Below are positions 23,346 through 34,935 of a stretch of DNA of 64,000 bases, in pieces. The stretch lies in the NCBI GenBank assembly GCA_030549495.1, contig JAUIRK010001040.1, positions 992,001-1,056,000 of the forward strand, given 5' to 3'. The DNA is from Nectonema munidae (lineage: Eukaryota > Nematomorpha > Nectonematoida > Nectonematidae). The notes below the pieces were generated by a model. It was not told the DNA's origin and ran no database searches. It saw only the letters and a list, made by a program, of their open reading frames with translations. Each line of letters begins with the position of its first letter. The first letter of the stretch is position 1. The position numbers and the translations under genes are program-made.

Positions 23346-24090
23346 AAGAATAAATATTTTTTGATTTGAACATTTTTCGATTCTTTGATTATTCGACAAA
23401 TATAATATTTAAAATCGTGCAAATTGCAAAGTATAGGTAATAACTTTTGTAACATCGTATGAGGTAGCAAAATATGAACAGAAAGTTTGATATTTTTTGA
23501 TTTTTTAAAGAATATTTTTCGATTCTTTGATTACAGAATTTTATTTTGATTATTTGACAAATATAATATTTAAAATCGCGCAAATTGCAAAGTATAGGTA
23601 ATAACTTTTGTAACATCGTATGAGGTAGCAAAATATGAACAGAAAGTTTGATATTTTTTGATTTTTTAAAGAATATTTTTCGATTCTTTGATATGAATTA
23701 TCGCGGTATACAGGTTGGAGATGAACCATCGTAGTATACAGGTATAATGTATATAGGTAATAACTTATGTAGCATCGTCTCCCCTAATGAGGTATATCAA
23801 ATCTTACATCTAGCAGAATGTGAACAGAAAGTTGAACATTGTCTCCCTAGTTATTTGTACATGGAATAGAAACCATCGTAGTATACAGGTTGAAGATAAA
23901 TCATCGTAGTATACAGGTTGGAGATGAATCATCGTAGTATACAGGTTGGAGATGAATCATCGTAGTATATAGTTTGGAGATGAATCATCGTAGAATACAG
24001 GTTGGAGAAGAATCATCGTAATATACGGGTTGGAGATAACACGCAAGTTGTCTACCCGCGTTCAACCGTACAGGTTATGAGATATTAATG
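23346..24090 (+). repeat. foldback arm, left: 161-bp duplicate plus 28-bp array
   Basis: Two tandem copies of a 161-bp unit (aaaatcg at 23411 and 23572) are followed by about seven copies of a 28-bp unit (catcgtagtatacaggttgg...) and a unique tip (cgcaagttgtctacccgcg). From about 23431 the whole arm recurs in reverse complement at 26617-27266, about 650 bp per arm, and in direct orientation at 31010-31688. The 80-codon frame in it is a repeat translation. Confidence 0.85.
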
Positions 24091-24176
24091 TATTTAAAAA
24101 TACTTTTTTTTTTACAATATGTAGTTTATTGGTCAAACCTATAAAATCTTTCTTATTTTCCTTTTCCATTGTCAAA

Positions 24177-25678
24177 TCAGAGGTCTGGCAAGACCTCCGG
24201 GGAGACAACTCGCAAAACTTGCCAGCCTTATATCGTAAAATGCTTAAAAAATATACTTAAAATAAAAATTTTCAAAAAATATTTTACATACATATTGAAA
24301 GCCACATTTCAAAAATTCTACCTAAAAGTTCAAAAAATTTAACTTTGAAATTGCAGTTTTATTTCATAAAAACTATATGATTGGTTGAAATATGTAATCT
24401 ATATAATAATAATAATAATACTACTACTACTACCAATACTACTTTTTGAAAATTTTTACTTGTTTGATTTGAAGAAAGAATTAAACTGTTTTTCAATATT
24501 TCTTTTTCATGATATATATATCATTAGAAAGCTTATCGTTTGCTACATACTCTAGAATAATTTATTTTTGCAAAAGTTTTAACAAATTTTAATAAATGGA
24601 CTTTACTTCGAAAAATTTTGTCTAAATTTTTGAAAAAATTACGGACCACCTTTTTATTTAAGCATAATGTGAAGATTTTTAAAAAAAAATTGAATGAAAA
24701 TGATATCATTGGAAAGGTATACTCTTTGTGGTTAAGATAGGCTAGGTTATACAAATAAATATATTTTCATTTTTCCAAAATCTGCTTTTATGTGAGGTCA
24801 GTCAAGTTTTATCTAGTTTCAAAAAATACCAATAATAATTAACGTTCTTAATTTATATAATATTATTTCAATATTTTATATTCACAAAGGTAAAATATGA
24901 TTTTTTACATTTTAAAATTTCATAGTTGAAGAAAACTGTCGAAAATTAATATATATTTTTTACTTTTTATGGGTCAGTAGTACAGGGCAGTATAATGTTT
25001 TTCTAATAAATTTAAAATTATTTTTAAAGTGAAAAATGTTGATCGAATGTACAAGATTTGAAGCTATACTCTTTGTGGGTAAAATAGGCTAGGTTTTACA
25101 AATAAATATATTTTTATTTTTCCAAAATCCGCTTTTATGTGAGGTCAGTTAACTTTTATCTAGTTTCAAAAAATACTAATAATTAACGTGATATATTATT
25201 CTTCAAAATTTAATATTCACAAAGGTAGAATATGGTTTTTAACATTTTAAAATGTCATAGTTAAATAAAACTGTCGAAAATTAATATTTATTTTTTACTT
25301 TTTATGGGTCAGTAGTATAGGTCAGTATAATATTTTTCTAATAAATTTTAAATTATTTTTCAAGAGAAAAATGTCGATTAAATGTACGAGTTTTGTTTGA
25401 TAATCGTAGTTTACTTTTATTTAGTTTAGATACAACCTTTCTAATTTTTAACGAAGGGCATTCGTTATATTTATACCGACAGTGTGCGAGGAATAAATCT
25501 CATTATTGATTGATTTTAGAGCATAACTATGCGAAGAAAGATTAACACATGTTGCATTACGCGTTTGTGAGCGCAGTGAATTCTTATCTCGCATACGCTT
25601 CACCACATCTTTAGCACGCGTGTGTGGTTTATTTTATCGGGCTAGTGTACGCTTAGTTTATTTGTAGTGTTCCTAGCT
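24177..25678 (-). mobile_element. Helitron-like repeat, copy 2 (extended)
   Basis: It starts with the same hairpin end (tcagaggtctggcaagacct) as 10240, with the internal unit of about 346 bp repeated more often than in copy 1. It then continues into a segment (about 25420-25678, ending gtgttcctagc) found only here and in copy 3. From 24411 on it is nearly identical to 29588-30860. No coding capacity. Confidence 0.5.
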
Positions 25679-26392
25679 TAAATCTTAGTCAAATATTAAA
25701 ACGCTTATAACTTTCACATTTCTCAACAAAATGCATCATGCGATATACCAAATTAAAGCATTTTTTATGGGCTTTCAGAATACATTACTTATATCACAAG
25801 TACTTAAGAAATACCTTTTACTGTTTTTATTTTCCATGGGCTTCATACCATTAATTAGCAGATAAGGGATGCATTTTAAACTAAAGCTCCTTTCATTAGG
25901 ACAAATTTTTACCTATATTATGTGACAATTTCCAGCACAATTATAAAGCGACTCTACTCTCAGAATCTAAATTTATTTGTAGATTTTTATAAAATAGTAT
26001 TAGTTTTTCCATTTTTTTTATAAATTAACCTTCGTTTTTTTTATTGGTCAGTATAATGTTTTTCTAATAAATTTAAAATTATTTTTGAAGTGAAAAATGT
26101 AGATCGAATGTACAAGTTTTGTTGGATAATCGTAGTCCACTATTTATTTTTAGATTTTTATAAAATCATTTTAGTTTTTGGTTTTTTATAAATTAACATT
26201 AGTTTTTTACTTCTTTTGATTTAATCATCCAAAATTTAAGTGCGGGTTTGATTTACACTTTGATTCGAAAAAAATATGTTTTGGATAAATATTATTTTTA
26301 TTATTGTTTACTGCATATAAATTTCTAAAGAGAAGATAAATAGATCAAAATATTTGTTTTAATCAATTTTTCTCAATAAGTATTGAAGCTAT
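25679..26392. repeat. spacer with a partial Helitron-like unit
   Basis: Mostly unique AT-rich sequence. 26041-26145 repeats the internal segment of the Helitron-like element (ggtcagtataatgtttttct to gatcgaatgtacaag). No gene seen. Confidence 0.5.
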
Positions 26393-26535
26393 GAGGTAGC
26401 AAAATATGAACAGAAAGTTTGATATTTTTTGATTTTTTAAAGAATATTTTTCGATTCTTTGATCACAGAATTTTATTTTGATTATTTGACAAATATAATA
26501 TTTAAAATCGTGCAAATTGCAAAGTATAGGTATTT
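26393..26535 (+). repeat. partial 161-bp unit, direct orientation
   Basis: It matches one unit of the left foldback arm (from tatgaggtagcaaaatatg to gcaaagtataggta) in the same orientation, just inside the inverted right arm. It shows that the 161-bp unit has been copied separately from the arms. Confidence 0.75.
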
Positions 26536-26616
26536 TAAACAAAACAGTAATATATTTGAAGAAATATTTTTTCAGTATAAAGAGTTTAGAAAACTCTTCT
26601 CTAATATGTAATGATA

Positions 26617-27266
26617 TATTCTCATAACCTGTACGGTTGAACGCGGGTAGACAACTTGCGTGTTATCTCCAACCCGTATATTACGATGATTCTTCTCCAA
26701 CCTGTATTCTACGATGATTCATCTCCAAACTATATACTACAATGATTCATCTCCAACCGGTATACTACGATGATTCATCTCTAACCTGTATACTACGATG
26801 ATTCATCTTCAACCTGTATACTACGATGGTTTCTATTCCATGTACAAATAACTAGGGAGACAATGTTCAACTTTCTGTTCACATTCTGCTAGATGTAAGA
26901 TTTGATATACCTCATTCGGAGAGACGATGCTACATAAGTTATTACCTATATACATTATACCTGTATACTACGATGGTTCATCTCCAACCTGTATACCGCG
27001 ATAATTCATATCAAAGAATCGAAAAATATTCTTTAAAAAATCAAAAAATATCAAACTTTCTGTTCATATTTTGCTACCTCATACGATGTTACAAAAGTTA
27101 TTACCTATACTTTGCAATTTGCACGATTTTAAATATTATATTTGTCAAATAATCAAAATAAAATTCTGTAATCAAAGAATCGAAAAATATTCTTTAAAAA
27201 ATCAAAAAATATCAAACTTTCTGTTCATATTTTGCTACCTCATACGATGTTACAAAAGTTATTACT
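26617..27266 (-). repeat. foldback arm, right: inverted copy of 23431-24090
   Basis: Reverse complement of the left arm: first the tip (cgcgggtagacaacttgcg), then the 28-bp array (ctgtatactacgatg...), then the two 161-bp units. The arms enclose about 2.5 kb that contains Helitron-like copy 2. Identity is high, so the inversion or copying is fairly recent. Confidence 0.85.
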
Positions 27267-27299
27267 TGTCCAAAAAAATTATGCTTGAAATCACCGCAT

Positions 27300-28560
27300 T
27301 TTATGCTTGAAGCAAAATGTTATGCGAGAATTTTTTTTTAAAACATTTTAAACCAAGCGCATCTTAAAAAACATCCTTTTACCTACATTTTTGAATTATT
27401 TTTAGTTTTCAAAAAATTTCAAAAATTTTTTTTATAACCCCTTGAACAATATGCACAATTTTGCCATTTTTCACTATATTTTAGCGTGTAAAATGAAGAT
27501 TTCAATTTTTTTTTCATTTTTTTTTGCACATTCATAAAATATAACTGATATTTAAACACACTTTGGTGAAAAAATTTGGAAAAAATTATTTTTATTTTTA
27601 AAAAAAAAAATTTTTTTGTCAAAATTTTAAAAATTTAACTATAGAACAAAAATGCCAGAAATTTTTTTAAAATCATTTTAAACCATGTCTATCTTAAAAA
27701 ACATCCTTTTACCTACATTTTTGAATTATTTTTAGTTTTTAAAAAATTCAAAATTTTTTTTTATAACCCCTTGAACAATATGCACAATTTTGACATTTTT
27801 TACTATATTTTAGCGTGTAAAATGAAGAATAAAATTATTTTTTCAATTTTTTTTTGCACATTCAAAATATATATTTGATATTTAAACATACTACGGTGGA
27901 AAAATTTAGAAAAATTTTTTTTTAATTTTTTTGAAAAATTGTAAGGGGGTACCTTTAAAAAATTTTCGAAAAATTTTAAACTTATCCAATTTTCTATTTT
28001 ATTATCTTATTTTAAAGGAAATTTTATACTGATTACGAAAATGTAAAAATATTTTAAATTAAACATTTTTTAAATACTTTTTTTAGCCTTTGAACTTGAA
28101 AAAATGACAAAAAATTCAAATTTGACCTCAAAAAAAATTAAAAAATCATTTGATTCATTTCAAACAAATTACATATTTGGAATCAGCGTATCAAACTCTA
28201 TCAGAATACGCTTTTAAATTTTAATTTTTTTTTATTTTTCAATTTTCCGATTTTTCAGGCCTTTTCAGCACGCTCAAAATTAGACTTTTATCACTTCTCA
28301 TATATTCAACCAAAAATCAAGTTTTATATATTTTTAGAATCCTCTTATCATTCTGAATAACAATATTAACTTTATTTTACCATAAATCTTTTTATTCAAA
28401 AAAATGCATATATATATTTGTATATTTTGTATATACGTGCATAATGTACTTATTTTAACCAATCAAAAAAATTCATTTGCATTAAAAAAATTTTACATTC
28501 TCAATATCATCAAATTCAATTAATGGCTGATGATGGGTTTATTCATTCTTCCCAAGAAAG
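27300..28560. repeat. AT-rich tandem duplication, period about 335 bp
   Basis: Two copies of about 335 bp (landmarks taaaccaagcgcatctt at 27351 and taaaccatgtctatctt at about 27681; ttataaccccttgaacaat at 27432 and 27771), then a very T-rich unique tail. No gene: the open frames are poly-Phe/Lys translations. Confidence 0.65.
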
Positions 28561-28664
28561 ATAATAAATTTATATGACTACTATTTCAAATCTATATTTT
28601 TAATAAAACAAGATTCTTTATTAAAGTTGTTTTTCTTAATTTATAAATTTTGATTTTTTTTTGT

Positions 28665-29505
28665 ATCAATGATCTTTCACACGTCCTAGAATCACGCGGT
28701 ACCAATGATCTGTCACACGTCCTATAATCACGCGGTACCAATGATCTGTCACACGTCCTAAAATCACAGTACCAATGATCTTTAACTGGACCTAGAATCA
28801 CGCGGTACCAATGATCTTTAACTGGACCTATGAATCACAGTACCAATGATCTTTCACAGGACCTAGGATCACGCTGTACCAATGATCTTTCACACGTCCT
28901 TGAATCACGCGGTACCAATGATCTTTCACAGGACCTAGGATCACGCGGTACCAATGATCTTTCACAGGACCTAGGATCACGCTGTACCAATGATCTTTCA
29001 CACGTCCTTGAATCACGCGGTACCAATGATCTGTCACACGTCCTAGGATCACGCGGTACCAATGATCTGTCACACGTCCTAGATTAAAGGTACCAATGAT
29101 CTGTCACACGTCCTAGAATGTGGCGTCCACCCGATACCAATGATCTTTAACTGGACCTAGAATCACGCGGTACCAACAATGATCTTTCACAGGATTTAGG
29201 ATTACACGGTAACTGGACCTAGAATCACGCGGTACAAATGATCTTTAACTGGACCTAGGATCACGCGGTACCAATGATCTTTAACTGGACCTAGAATCAC
29301 GCGCTACCAATGATCTTTAACTGGACCTATGAATCACAGTACCAATGATCTTTCACAGGACCTAGATCACGCGGTACCAATGATCTTTCACAGGACCAAG
29401 AATCACGCGGTACCAATGATCTGTCACACGTCCTAGAATCACGCGGTAGCAATGATCTGTCACACGTCCTAGAATCCCAGTAGCAATGATGTGTCATACG
29501 TGGTA
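28665..29505 (-). repeat. 36-bp tandem repeat, right array
   Basis: About 23 units of accaatgatct + ttcacacgtcct / ttcacaggacct / ttaactggacct + agaatcacgcggt. Three unit subtypes differ in the middle 12 bp and are interspersed. The orientation is opposite to the array at 20640-20918. Because 36 is a multiple of three, all frames stay open and give 12-residue repeats on both strands; these are not genes. Confidence 0.9.
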
Positions 29506-29540
29506 TAATGTGGCGTGCTATCTTTTTGAGATGCTAGAAT

Positions 29541-29590
29541 CCAAACAGGTCTCGAGCGAAGCGAGAAACCAAACACAGGGACCGTCTAGT
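29541..29590 (-). repeat. right inverted end of the 36-bp-array block
   Basis: Reverse complement of the left end at 20571-20607: gtctcgagcgaagcgaga core and a cagg...ctagt edge. It is directly followed by the (taa)n start of Helitron-like copy 3, which here lacks its hairpin end. Confidence 0.55.
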
Positions 29591-30860
29591 AATAATAATA
29601 ATACTACTACTACTACCAATACTACTTTTTGAAAATTTTTACTTGTTTGATTTGAAGAAAGAATTAAACTGTTTTTCAATATTTCTTTTTCATGATATAT
29701 ATATCATTAGAAAGCTTATCGTTTGCTACATACTCTAGAATAATTTATTTTTGCAAAAGTTTTAACAAATTTTAATAAATGGACTTTACTTCGAAAAATT
29801 TTGTCTAAATTTTTGAAAAAATTACGGAACACCTTTTTATTTAAGCATAATGTGAAGATTTTTAAAAAAAAATTGAATGAAAATGATATCATTGGAAAGG
29901 TATACTCTTTGTGGTTAACATAGGCTAGGTTATACAAATAAATATCTTTTCATTTTTCCAAAATCTGCTTTTATGTAAGGTCAGTCAAGTTTTATCTAGT
30001 TTCAAAAAATACCAATAATAATTAACGTTCTTAATTTATATAATATTATTTCAATATTTTATATTCACAAAGGTAAAATATGATTTTTTACATTTTAAAA
30101 TTTCATAGTTGAAGAAAACTGTCGAAAATTAATATATATTTTTTACTTTTTATGGGTCAGTAGTACAGGTCAGTATAATGTTTTTCTAATAAATTTAAAA
30201 TTATTTTTAAAGTGAAAAATGTTGATCGAATGTACAAGATTTGAAGCTATACTCTTTGTGGGTAAAATAGGCTAGGTTTTACAAATAAATATATTTTTAT
30301 TTTTCCAAAATCCGCTTTTATGTGAGGTCAGTTAACTTTTATCTAGTTTCAAAAAATACCAATAATTAACGTGATATATTATTCTTCAAAATTTAATATT
30401 CACAAAGGTAGAATATGGTTTTTAACATTTTAAAATGTCATAGTTAAATAAAACTGTCGAAAATTAATATTTATTTTTTACTTTTTATGGGTCAGTAGTA
30501 TAGGTCAGTATAATATTTTTCTAATAAATTTTAAATTATTTTTCAAGTGAAAAATGTCGATTAAATGTACGAGTTTTGTTTGATAATCGTAGTTTACTTT
30601 TATTTAGTTTAGATACAACCTTTCTAATTTTTAACGAAGGGCATTCGTTATATTTATACCGACAGTGTGCGAAGAATAAATCTCATTATTGATTGATTTT
30701 AGAGCATAACTATGCGAAGAAAGATTAACACATGTTGCATTACGCGTTTGTGAGCGCAGTGAATTCTTATCTCGCATACGCTTCACCACATCTTTAGCAC
30801 GCGTGTGTGGTTTATTTTATCGGGCTAGGGTACGCTTAGTTTATTTGTAGTGTTCCTAGC
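29588..30860 (-). mobile_element. Helitron-like repeat, copy 3 (truncated)
   Basis: Nearly identical to 24411-25678 over about 1.27 kb, including the same gtgttcctagc end, with only scattered substitutions. It starts in the AAT/ACT microsatellite and lacks the hairpin end. This is a recent segmental duplication in direct orientation. Confidence 0.7.
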
Positions 30861-30886
30861 ACTACTAAATTAATATAGCCACGATT

Positions 30887-31688
30887 AAATATATCGTTGG
30901 CTCCCCTTACTTTTAAAATTGAAAGATAAACCTAGTCTTTAATAATTAATTTTTATCAAATTATGCACATACGAAACTAAAAGTAAGGGGAGCCAACGAT
31001 ATATTTAAAAAGAATAAATATTTTTTGATTTGAACATTTTTCGATTCTTTGATTATTCGACAAATATAATATTTAAAATAGTGCAAATTGCAAAGTATAG
31101 GTAATAACTTTTGTAACATCGTATGAGGTAGCAAAATATGAACAGAAAGTTTGATATTTTTTGATTTTTTAAAGAATATTTTTCGATTCTTTGATTACAG
31201 AATTTTATTTTGATTATTTGACAAATATAATATTTAAAATCGTGCAAATTGCAAAGTATAGGTAATAACTTTTGTAACATCGTATGAGGTAGCAAAATAT
31301 GAACAGAAAGTTTGATATTTTTTGATTTTTTAAAGAATATTTTTAGATTCTTTGATATGAATTATCGCGGTATACAGGTTGGAGATGAACCATCGTAGTA
31401 TACAGGTATAATGTATATAGGTAATAACTTATGTAGCATCGTCTCCCCGAATGAGGTATATCAAATCTTACATCTAGCAGAATGTGAACAGAAAGTTGAA
31501 CATTGTCTCCCTAGTTATTTGTACATGGAATAGAAACCATCGTAGTATACAGGTTGAAGATGAATCATCGTAGTATACAGGTTAGAGATGAATCATCGTA
31601 GTATACCGGTTGGAGATGAATCATTGTAGTATATAGTTTGGAGATGAATCATCGTAGAATACAGGTTGGAGAAGAATCATCGTAATAT
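30887..31688 (+). repeat. third copy of the foldback arm with a hairpin start
   Basis: 30887-30978 is the reverse complement of 23250-23345. It is directly joined to a plus-orientation copy of 23315 onward, so gttggctccccttacttt and its reverse complement lie within 120 bp and can form a hairpin. The two 161-bp units and about six 28-bp units follow, ending abruptly at 31688 in unrelated AT-rich DNA. Confidence 0.85.
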
Positions 31689-32575
31689 ATAAAATTATAA
31701 GAAAATTAAAATATTGGTAATCCCTATCAAGAGTAAACGTATAATAAAACAATTAGGTAGCTATATAAATTCTATTTTTCTAGATATATATTAAATAGGT
31801 AGCATAGTTAAAATCAATTTCTATAAATTAATAAAAAAAAGTGGAAGGAGCTGGAGACAGACAATTTTTCTGGCTCTAAAATCTTGCTTAAGAGTGTAAT
31901 AGTATCCTTCCTTCTACTTTTCAAAATAGTCTTTTTGTTAACTTAGAGTATAGGAATAATTTATGTTTGTAGAGGTCAAGAGAAACAACAAGAAAATTCT
32001 AAAAGTTGATTTGGGTTCTTTTTTGAAACAAAAAATTGCATTGACTCCAGAAAAAAACTAATACCAAAATATTAAGTCAATTTTTTCAAATGTACCTAGA
32101 CTATATTTACCACTAAAATTGACGCTTTCTAATGATACCATATATGACACTTGAAAATATCAGTATGTTATGATCTTGGAAAAAAATATTGACCAAATTT
32201 TTCACTAAATTTCAGGACTAATTTTAATGAAATATTAGTCAAGAATAAAAAACTGTCAAGTTTTTTCTAAAAATAATTTACTCTATTGTTAAGAAAAAAC
32301 AAAATATGCTTTCAATTCATGTATATATCACCATGGAAAATATTTTAAATTATATTAAAGTTTCTTCATAGCAGACAAATTTTCAAAAGTAATCATATGA
32401 TTTAAATTGTTTTAACTAAATAAAAATGACAATTTCAAGTAAAAATTCTTGTATATTGCATAGTGTTTTAAAAGTGTAAAGTTTCAGAGAAAATTTTTGA
32501 TTATAAGTATGATTTATTAAACTTTTACTATTTTTATATGTATGCATATAATAGCCTAGCATAGGCGTTAAGCAT
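31689..32575. other. AT-rich stretch, no gene seen
   Basis: No coding-like frame or clear repeat. Confidence 0.45.
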
Positions 32576-32584
32576 GTTATATCC
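32576..32584. repeat. 9-bp target duplication, left (gttatatcc)
   Basis: Identical to 33161-33169 and directly flanks the TIR element at 32585-33160. Confidence 0.85.
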
Positions 32585-33160
32585 GGTGCTAGGTCAATTC
32601 GTCCCTAAGATAATTTGTCGTTGGTCAATTCGCCCCGAAAATAAAAATTTGGAAGCTCATAAATGTGCTTAATTCGAGGACAGATTTGCTAGTGCCAAAC
32701 TGAATAAATTTATTCAAGCAGAAGAGCCAAGTCAAAAGAAAAAATATAGTGACATGAACTTACGTATAAAAAATATCATGGAGAAATATAATCCATGCAA
32801 AAAGTTACTTTTCAAAAAGCAATTGCACCTAATCTTAAATTTTAAAAATAAAATCCTCAATGCAACAAATTCAGTTTTTTAGTATTTTTATTGTAACTCT
32901 AATATTTGTTGTCATGTAAAAATAAACTTTATTTTCCCTTGTCTTTTTTTAGTATTCATATTGTAAATCTATCTCAACCCCTTTCTTTCTTATCTCTCAA
33001 AAATAAAAAATTTGAAAACAATTACATTATCTATTGAGTATTCTAGTTTATGATCAAGTAAAGAACATTAATCACTTGCACATTTCTGTTGCTGAAACAA
33101 ACAAACAAGAACGAAATGACTTTGGGACAAATTAACTTAATGACGAAATGACCGAATACC
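32585..33160. mobile_element. TIR element with perfect 9-bp target duplication
   Basis: A 576-bp non-autonomous DNA transposon. The inverted ends of about 48 bp (left ggtgctaggtcaattcgtcc; right, reverse complement, ggtattcggtcatttcgtca) differ at roughly a quarter of positions. It is flanked by gttatatcc on both sides. A 9-bp duplication with GG-starting ends fits Mutator-like or Merlin elements (known family traits; assignment inferred). No coding capacity. Confidence 0.75.
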
Positions 33161-33169
33161 GTTATATCC
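33161..33169. repeat. 9-bp target duplication, right (gttatatcc)
   Basis: Right-hand partner of 32576-32584. Confidence 0.85.
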
Positions 33170-33620
33170 AGCGTGATCTAGCCCCATCACCGATATACAA
33201 ATTATTAATCAATTATTGATTTCTGTTCTGCAAAAATATCAATTATTTTATTATAATCAATCGAATTTTTATTGACAGGTTAGCAAGAGCATGTTCAACC
33301 TTTATTAGCTTAATGTAGATCGAAAGTGGTAAAGCTATACTAGAATCACACATAAATCAATCGAAACTTGATGCAAAAATCAATTAAAAAAGTGTGCTTT
33401 TCATTTAAATGCACAAGTTTACGTTTTAAAAATTGAGAAAATTTATAAAACACAAATATCACTCTTTGCATTAAAAACCAATAAAAAAAGTTTTGAATTT
33501 ATGCCACGTAAAAAAACAACGTTTAAGACCTTGCAATATAGGTCTTATATACTAAATGCGGGTATTAGGTACGACATGCACCATTAAAATCTTTCAGTAC
33601 AGCTAAGGGTTATATAAAAG

Positions 33621-33745
33621 GAAAAGGTACCACGGGTTGTTTTCATCGAAAAGGCACAATTGCGCCGCTTGTATCAAACTATGAGGAAAGCAGGCTTGAT
33701 ACGGTATCGAACCCAAGTACTTGAGTTATCGAATCCAGCATCTTA
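33621..33745 (-). mobile_element. tRNA-derived SINE, copy b
   Basis: Minus-strand member of the family, with B box gggttcgatacc (33703-33714) and the body signature gatacaagcggcgcaattg. The A-box end is diverged or replaced (gatgctggattcgataac). It is close in sequence to copies c and d. Confidence 0.7.
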
Positions 33746-34570
33746 TACGGATTGCATTTATACAATGGGTAAAATTATGGTAGGAAAGAAAAAATTAAGT
33801 ACACTTTATTACTGTTGTAGCATTTTGGGATAAAATAATAAAATATTTTGAAGGGAGCATATTAAAAAAAGGATGTGCACATCAGTATCATCATAACCAC
33901 GTTTCATATTCAAAAAGGACGAGTATGCGATGATTATTACATATGGCATAATAAAAAAAATAATAATGATAATTAATTAAAATAAAACTGAACAACCGAC
34001 ATTCAAAATGTCACATATTACTTTTCAAAGAAAAATAGTTATAAATAAATAGGAGGGTGAGGAGGAAAAAGCTGATGTTGGTGCTGCTTCTTCAAAGTAT
34101 GCGTTTTCTTTGGATTTGACTGGGAAAAAGGATTCAGGTCCAAACATTCAAGACTAAACAAAAGTGAAAAAAAGTGTTTTCACATGCTAACGATCATCAT
34201 CTTGTAAAATAAAGAATAAAAAAATCCAGCAACCCTTAAATTAGCATTTAGCGAGTAAAGTTAGTCAGATAGTTATACTGGCGTAATAAGAAGCGAGCAG
34301 GGATTGCAAAATTTGGATTAAAAAAGGTCATCCATCCTCTTGTCTCAAATTCCTGGTTACGCTATTAGTTAGTTGGTTATCTTAGTTATGAGTGTTGCAA
34401 CGAAGAGAAGAATATTCTGTAATAAATAGACAAATGATGGGAACATCACGATTCGGGTTCAACTCAGGATGACTGATTCAGGCTTCTATACTTCAATCAT
34501 TAGGGGATGTATTCAAGATATCACAAATTACTTTTCCAAAGAATAATGTTAAATAATAGGAGACGGGATA

Positions 34571-34707
34571 GGTAAAGGTGTCGTGGGGTGTTTTCATCGA
34601 GATGGCACACTTGTACCGCTTGTATCCAACTATGAGGAAAGTAGGCTTGGTGCGAGTTCGAACCCAAGACCTTGAATTATTATCGAAATCCAGTATCTAA
34701 CTAACCT
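34571..34707 (-). mobile_element. tRNA-derived SINE, copy c
   Basis: Minus-strand copy with a head aggttagttagatactgg (A-box-like) near 34707-34690, B box gggttcgaactc, body gatacaagcggtacaagtg and tail cccacgacacctttacc. Its head directly touches the (aat)n tail of the LINE fragment at 34708. Confidence 0.75.
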
Positions 34708-34935
34708 AATAATAATAATAATCAGCTTTACAGCTAATGTTCCCAGCACGCTGAGGTTTAGCCGGTTTTTACCATTATGACATTTTAGATAAAATTAAAC
34801 TAATCTTTCATTATTTTGCGTCTCCATTCATCTCTATTTTGCTCGTCTCCTAATGTTAAATGTCTTTTGCTCATGTTTTTTTGACTATTTCTATCCACGA
34901 CCTCTTTGGCCTGCCTTTACTCTTACCTAAAGTTA
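34708..34935 (-). mobile_element. LINE 3'-end fragment
   Basis: Minus strand: the C-terminal end of a LINE reverse-transcriptase protein (GRPKRSWIEIVKK, then MSKRHLTLGDEQNRDEWRR, stop), with one frameshift between the two parts. It is followed by a short 3' UTR and an (ATT)n tail. RPxxxW...L...A.DR..WRR is the usual C-terminal signature of RTE/CR1-like elements. 5'-truncated, about 230 bp. Confidence 0.7.

Noticed and set aside
23690-24050. 28-bp repeats resembling a CRISPR array
   Set aside because: Head-to-tail tandem units with no spacers; part of a foldback repeat.
28830-29087. Open frames of 12-residue repeats on both strands
   Set aside because: A 36-bp unit keeps every frame open. 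They are translations of a minisatellite.
28665-29505. CRISPR-like array of 36-bp repeats
   Set aside because: The units are contiguous tandem repeats without unique spacers, in a eukaryotic genome with no cas genes.
23389-31295. Three copies of an 80-codon frame (23389, 27071, 31053)
   Set aside because: They follow the 161-bp non-coding repeat unit in both orientations; no codon bias or domain.
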